The notes under the pieces are model-generated. The model saw nothing but the letters and a program-made list of their open reading frames with translations, was not told where the DNA came from and made no database searches. A stretch of DNA of 41,808 nt. It comes from Rhodocyclaceae bacterium (GTDB lineage Bacteria > Pseudomonadota > Gammaproteobacteria > Burkholderiales > Rhodocyclaceae). The stretch covers positions 1-41,808 of the forward strand of contig JAUXOM010000090.1 in assembly GCA_030682175.1 (NCBI GenBank), given 5' to 3'. Both the position numbers and the translations under genes were made by a program. Every line of letters starts with the position of its first letter. Position 1 is the first letter of the stretch. Below are positions 38,371 to 41,808 of the stretch, one piece after another.

Positions 38371-38504
38371 AGGTAGATGACCGCCGGGAAGACCGTGACT
38401 GCCAGTACCAGCACAATCCATTCCAGGTTGTAGCGGGCCAGTATGCCCGTGAAGTGCAAAACCAGAACCGTTATGGCGACGATGTAATACAGAATGAAAA
38501 ACAT
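38367..38504 (-). CDS. Small membrane protein, 45 residues
   Basis: The minus strand holds an ATG-to-TAG frame that encodes MFFILYYIVAITVLVLHFTG, then ILARYNLEWIVLVLAVTVFP and a short end. It has two hydrophobic helices split by the charged ARYNLEW turn. GGGAG lies about 9 bp before the ATG. There is no competing gene on either strand for most of this interval, and only 4 bp overlap the methyltransferase end. I do not recognise a family. The composition and ribosome binding site support a real gene; lack of homologues would weaken this. Confidence 0.55.
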   Translation of the reverse strand: MFFILYYIVAITVLVLHFTGILARYNLEWIVLVLAVTVFPAVIYL

Positions 38505-38632
38505 GAAGACGATCTCCCGAGTCCGCTTTGGTGCATGGTCGTGCATGGTCTTTGTGTGGCTCGATTATAGGCACAAATGTTGCGCGAAGTGCCTTGCCAT
38601 GCGGCTTCCATCGAAAAAAACGCATCAACCGC

Positions 38633-38663
38633 TTGACGCCGGGGCGGGTTGTCCAGTTACAAT
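38633..38663 (+). promoter_or_regulatory. Possible promoter of the HU gene
   Basis: TTGACG (38633-38638) and TACAAT (38658-38663) match the sigma-70 boxes well, but the spacer is 19 bp, longer than ideal. It lies 43 bp before the ATG, which has its own GAGGAG site. Confidence 0.42.
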
Positions 38664-38705
38664 GATTTTTGGCTATGTGGCCTTTCATCTGAGGAGCAGA
38701 CCAAT

Positions 38706-39002
38706 ATGAACAAAGGGGATCTCATCGAAATCGCAGCCAAGGAAGCCGTGATCAGCAAGGCTGCCGCGGGCAAAGCGTTGGACGCGATTGTCGGTGCCGT
38801 TGTCAAGTCAGTCGCCAAGGGCAATCCTGTTACTCTGGTCGGTTTTGGCACCTTCAAAGCTGCCAAGCGCGCCGCACGTACCGGCGTGAATCCGAAGACC
38901 GGCGAGAAATTGAAAATTGCGGCGACCACCGTACCGCGCTTCACCGCGGGTACCGGTTTCAAGACCGCGGTCGCTGGCAAGAAAAAGGTTGCCAAGAAGT
39001 AA
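38706..39002 (+). CDS. HU-family DNA-binding protein
   Basis: A 98-residue HU/IHF-family protein. MNKGDLIEIAAKEAVISKAA begins the typical helix pair. VTLVGFGTFKAAKRAARTGVNP gives the conserved core and the start of the DNA-binding arm, and KTGEKLKIAATTVPRFTAG the end of it. A short lysine tail (KKKVAKK) follows. It bends and compacts DNA. GAGGAG lies about 9 bp upstream of the ATG and a clear terminator follows. It forms its own transcription unit. Confidence 0.95.
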   Translation: MNKGDLIEIAAKEAVISKAAAGKALDAIVGAVVKSVAKGNPVTLVGFGTFKAAKRAARTGVNPKTGEKLKIAATTVPRFTAGTGFKTAVAGKKKVAKK

Positions 39003-39028
39003 GCGGGCAGTCTTAGTGGCATTCAGGG

Positions 39029-39062
39029 GGGCGCGGCGTCAAACCGCGCCCCTTGTTATTTG
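39029..39062 (+). terminator. Intrinsic terminator after the HU gene
   Basis: GGGGCGCGG (39029-39037), loop CGTCAAA, CCGCGCCCC (39045-39053), then TTGTTATTT. A perfect 9-bp stem lies 26 bp after the stop. Confidence 0.8.
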
Positions 39063-39068
39063 CGGGCC

Positions 39069-40271
39069 TCAGGTGACGGATTTCACGCGCTGCAGGTAAA
39101 CAATCCCCAGGCCGAGTGCCAGCAGTCCGCACAGCAGCAAGGTCGGGCGTACGCCCAATAGCTCCCCGATAGTGCCGATCGCCAAGCTGCCCAGCGGTGC
39201 AATGCCCAGAAATGCTGTCGAAAAGATTGCCATGACGCGGCCGCGAAAGTCTTCTTCGACCACTGTCTGGATCAAGGTGTTGCTGCCGGCTACGGTGATG
39301 ACGACGCAAAATCCCAGCGCGGTCAGTAGCGGGTAGGCAATGGTGACGGTGGGTGCCAGTGCGAAGGCGGCCAGCGCAATGCCAGCCGTCAGCGTGGCAT
39401 ATGCCGACAGCCTGTCCAGGCCGGTGGCGAACCCGCCAGTACCCCGCAGCGCGAGGAACAGTGCGGCAGACAGGGAACCGATGCCGGCACTGCCCACCAG
39501 AAAGCCATACATTTGCGCATCGCCATGAAAAATGTCGCGGGCGAAGGCCGGCATCAGCACGGCATACGGCGTGACGAAAAAACTGAATCCCGCCACCATG
39601 AAGAGCGGCAGGCGAATCTGCGGGTGCGTAAACGCGTAAGTCAGCCCGGCGCGCAAGGCGGTCAATGCCGGTTGCACACGCACCTGGCGCGGTGCGACAC
39701 GGATGGCCGCCAATGCAGCCAGCACCGCCAGATAGGAAAGCGCATTGACGAGGAAACAAGCCGCTTCGCCAGCCGCCGCGACCAGCAGTCCCGCCAGCGT
39801 CGGTCCGACAAAGCGTGAGCCGTTCATCAGCAGTGAATTAAGACCAATGGCATTGGGCAGGTCGGAGCGGTCGGTGACCAGTTGTGCCACAAATGCCTGG
39901 CGTGCCGGCAGGTCGATGGCGTTGATACAGCCCAGCAGGAAGGCGATCATCAGCAATGCCGCCGGTGTGATGGCGCCGCTTACCGTCAATCCGAACAGCG
40001 CCAGCGCCTGCAGCAGGGAAAGAAATTGCGTCAGCAGCAGCAGTCGGCGCCGGTCGATCCGGTCGCTCCATACCCCGGCCAGGGTGCTGAACAGCAAGAT
40101 CGGAATCTGGCTGGCAAAGCCGACCAGACCCAGCATGGCGACCGAATCGGTGAGACGGTAAGCCAGCCAGATCATGGCGATCTGCTGCATCCAGGTACCG
40201 ATCAGCGAGATCAGTTGTCCGGCAAAAAACAGTCGAAAGTTGCGTGAGCGCAGTGCGGGCATTGCCTTCAT
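39069..40271 (-). CDS. MFS transporter, EntS-like (MFS_3) exporter
   Basis: A 400-residue, 12-helix protein. It begins with RSRNFRLFFAGQLISLIGTWMQQIA and has GVWSDRIDRRRLLLLTQ between helices two and three. The centre has LPNAIGLNSLLMNGSRFVGP, and FRGRVMAIFSTAFLGIAPLG lies in the C-terminal half. This is the MFS_3 group (EntS-like), which exports siderophores or small organic molecules. No siderophore genes are nearby, so the substrate is unknown. It faces the HD-GYP gene divergently, and its stop is close to the HU terminator. Confidence 0.9.
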   Translation of the reverse strand: MKAMPALRSRNFRLFFAGQLISLIGTWMQQIAMIWLAYRLTDSVAMLGLVGFASQIPILLFSTLAGVWSDRIDRRRLLLLTQFLSLLQALALFGLTVSGAITPAALLMIAFLLGCINAIDLPARQAFVAQLVTDRSDLPNAIGLNSLLMNGSRFVGPTLAGLLVAAAGEAACFLVNALSYLAVLAALAAIRVAPRQVRVQPALTALRAGLTYAFTHPQIRLPLFMVAGFSFFVTPYAVLMPAFARDIFHGDAQMYGFLVGSAGIGSLSAALFLALRGTGGFATGLDRLSAYATLTAGIALAAFALAPTVTIAYPLLTALGFCVVITVAGSNTLIQTVVEEDFRGRVMAIFSTAFLGIAPLGSLAIGTIGELLGVRPTLLLCGLLALGLGIVYLQRVKSVT

Positions 40272-40313
40272 GCCGCAATGCTACGGGATAAGCGACAAGG
40301 TCTGTCCGCAAAA

Positions 40314-40338
40314 AAAAGTCGGCGCTGGCGCTACGGCA
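40314..40338 (+). repeat. Dispersed 24-bp repeat, copy 9 (upstream of the HD-GYP gene)
   Basis: AAAGTCGGCGCTGG after an A-run, then CTACGGCA; two differences. Intergenic, 24 bp before the promoter candidate. Confidence 0.85.
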
Positions 40339-40361
40339 CAACTTGGGGGCAACTGATGCTG

Positions 40362-40390
40362 TCGACTGTGCGGCCGGACTCGCCTAGAAT
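40362..40390 (+). promoter_or_regulatory. Sigma-70-like promoter of the HD-GYP gene
   Basis: TCGACT (40362-40367), a 17-bp spacer, then TAGAAT (40385-40390). The -10 matches at five of six positions and the -35 at four. It lies 43 bp before the start codon. Confidence 0.5.
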
Positions 40391-40433
40391 CAATCGCCAA
40401 CCTTTCGAGATCGTCCAGCTTGTTTATTCAACC

Positions 40434-41534
40434 ATGAACAATCCGACCGACAAGCCTGTAGTTCTGGTGGTGGATGACGTACCCGAAAATCTGGCGATGC
40501 TGGGTGATCTCCTGCAGCACGAGTATCTTGTCAGAGTCGCCAATTCGGGAGCACGGGCGCTCGCGATTGCCGCCTCGCTGCCCCGCCCCGACCTGATATT
40601 GCTTGATGTCATGATGCCCGACCTGGATGGCCACGCCGTGCTCAACAAATTGCGTGCCGCTGCGGCGACGCGTGATATTCCGGTGATTTTCGTGACCGCC
40701 ATGAATGCCGATGCCGACGAGGAACTGGGGTTCGCATTGGGTGCTGTCGACTACATCCACAAACCAATCCGGCCGGCGGTAGTGCTGGCGCGCGTGCGCA
40801 CTCAGCTGGAACTCAAGTCGGCACGCGACCGCCTGCGCAACCAGAATGCCTGGCTGGAGTCTGAAGTGGCGCAGCGCATGCGCGACAACCAGGTCGTGCA
40901 GGATGTCGCGATGCGCGCCCTGGCCAGTCTGGCCGAAACACGTGACAACGAAACCGGCAACCATATTCGCCGCACCCAGGGCTACGTCCGTGTCCTGGCA
41001 TCGGAACTGGCGAAAAATTCGCGCTTTGCCGGACTGCGCGCTGCAGGCGTCATCGACACCATCGTCAAGGCGGCGGCACTCCATGACATCGGCAAGGTTG
41101 GCATTCCCGATTACATTCTGCTCAAGCCCGGTCCGCTCGCCCCGGAGGAATGGCGTTTGATGCAGGGTCATGCCCGCCTGGGCGCCGACGCCATCGAGGC
41201 GGCATTGACCGACGAAGCGGACCATGCGCCACTGGCCTTTTTGCACATTGCCATGGACATCGCCCAGTTCCATCACGAATGGTGGGATGGCACGGGTTAC
41301 CCGGAAGGACTGAAGGGAGAAGCCATTCCCTTGCCGGCGCGTCTGATGGCCGTGGCCGATGTGTTTGATGCGCTCATCTCCCAGCGGGTATATAAACCGG
41401 CCTTGCCACTTGAAAAGGCCGTCAATATCATTCTGGCCGGGAAAGGCAGTCACTTCGACCCGGACATCATCGCTGCGTTTACCGATCGCTTCGAGGATTT
41501 TCGCCAGATTGCCGAACGCTTTGCCGATGCCTAG
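40434..41534 (+). CDS. Response regulator with HD-GYP c-di-GMP phosphodiesterase domain
   Basis: A 366-residue two-domain protein. A receiver domain (about 8-125) has the phosphoacceptor D58 in LILLDVMMPDLDG and Lys110 in DYIHKPI. A coiled segment (130-160) leads to an HD-GYP domain (about 160-350) with HD at 217-218 (AALHDIGKVGIPD) and GYP at 288-290 (HHEWWDGTGYPEG). It should hydrolyse c-di-GMP on phosphorylation by an unknown partner kinase; none is in the window. The ATG at 40434 is chosen by the receiver start. Its TAG stop lies inside the terminal CTAG of the palindromic element that follows, so the C-terminus may be set by that element. Confidence 0.94.
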   Translation: MNNPTDKPVVLVVDDVPENLAMLGDLLQHEYLVRVANSGARALAIAASLPRPDLILLDVMMPDLDGHAVLNKLRAAAATRDIPVIFVTAMNADADEELGFALGAVDYIHKPIRPAVVLARVRTQLELKSARDRLRNQNAWLESEVAQRMRDNQVVQDVAMRALASLAETRDNETGNHIRRTQGYVRVLASELAKNSRFAGLRAAGVIDTIVKAAALHDIGKVGIPDYILLKPGPLAPEEWRLMQGHARLGADAIEAALTDEADHAPLAFLHIAMDIAQFHHEWWDGTGYPEGLKGEAIPLPARLMAVADVFDALISQRVYKPALPLEKAVNIILAGKGSHFDPDIIAAFTDRFEDFRQIAERFADA

Positions 41535-41804
41535 CAGCCTGTCGGACTTTATTCGTGGGTGCGACGGGGTCTATTTTGGATGCAGCGCAAGGCGCGCCGA
41601 CGAAGCTTTGGTGGCCCCCAAGCGAGGAGGCGCAACGCTGCGATGCGCCAAAATAGCCCCCGTCCCGAAGGGTTGTCGGCAAACCGGGCGTCTGCGGCGT
41701 TGCACCGCTTGGCAATGGAACAACCATTGCCCGCGCGGCGCGCCTTGCATCCATCCCGGTTTGCCGGCAACGCATCCCACGAATAAAGTCCGACAGGCTG
41801 CTAG
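41531..41804. mobile_element. 274-bp nested palindromic element with 29-bp perfect terminal inverted repeats (MITE-like)
   Basis: The ends 41531-41559 (starting CTAGCAGCCTGTCGGAC) and 41776-41804 are exact reverse complements over 29 bp. CTAG at both ends could be a 4-bp target duplication. Inside are further inverted pairs: 41563-41579 with 41648-41664 (16 of 17), 41673-41689 with 41756-41772 (16 of 17), and a small CAATGG/CCATTG hairpin. No reading frame in it looks like a transposase. It is therefore a non-autonomous element or a structured repeat. Confidence 0.75.
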
Positions 41805-41808
41805 CGGC

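Noticed and set aside
41531-41804. The terminal palindrome as a complete insertion sequence
   Set aside because: At 274 bp and without a transposase frame it cannot be autonomous.

Overview
The window reads as one continuous, gene-dense, GC-rich chromosome segment. It is most likely from a betaproteobacterium, with a Rhodocyclales-like aromatic-degrading anaerobe or facultative organism as my best guess. This rests on gene content and order (alaA-hom-thrC, a phenylacetate-CoA ligase beside a Liv-type ABC transporter, a PIN-PhoH ATPase, a PrxQ peroxiredoxin), on ATGA start/stop overlaps and on strong GC codon bias. Taxonomy is inference: no rRNA or tRNA gene was seen.

Layout. (1) 1-4975, plus strand: the tail of a Mrp/Mnh-type antiporter operon (B-like, C-like and two D-like subunits). 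It is coupled by a start/stop overlap to a membrane diguanylate cyclase, followed by a DUF2062 membrane protein. (2) 4976-5336: a decayed gap holding a CbbR/LysR fragment and another gene remnant. (3) 19601-5337, minus strand: a ribosome hibernation factor, the HtpX protease, a bacterial voltage-gated sodium channel, a PMR1-like cation P-type ATPase and a CBS protein. A second, fuller antiporter operon follows in the order E-F-G-MbhDE-B-C-D-D-small-D, then YqaA and YbaN membrane proteins. The two antiporter clusters converge. (4) 19908-21335: replicative helicase dnaB. (5) 21581-28310: paaK and a periplasmic binding protein on the minus strand, divergent from livHMG and a fused gene carrying an N-terminal hemerythrin (HHE) domain on a LivF ATPase. 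(6) 28667-32367, minus strand: Mth938-like protein, a SMR/ArnE-like transporter, ArnD-like deacetylase, PrxQ and PhoH. (7) 32483-38370, plus strand: alaA, hom, an NnrS-like membrane protein, thrC and a methyltransferase. (8) An unannotated 45-residue membrane ORF, an HU protein, an MFS exporter and an HD-GYP response regulator. The window ends in a 274-bp palindromic element.

The ion-handling genes form a coherent sodium/proton/calcium theme in the left half. The paaK-Liv block suggests uptake and CoA activation of an aromatic or branched-chain acid.

The most unusual signal is a layer of dispersed repeats. One is a 24-bp sequence present nine times, inside conserved genes in several reading frames as well as between genes. 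The other is a family of six hairpins whose 15-nt loop is nearly invariant while the 8-9 bp stems are all different yet perfectly self-complementary. Five of the six sit directly behind a stop codon in antisense orientation. The sixth is inserted in frame inside threonine synthase. Together with the hemerythrin-LivF fusion, these are the main candidates for undescribed biology.
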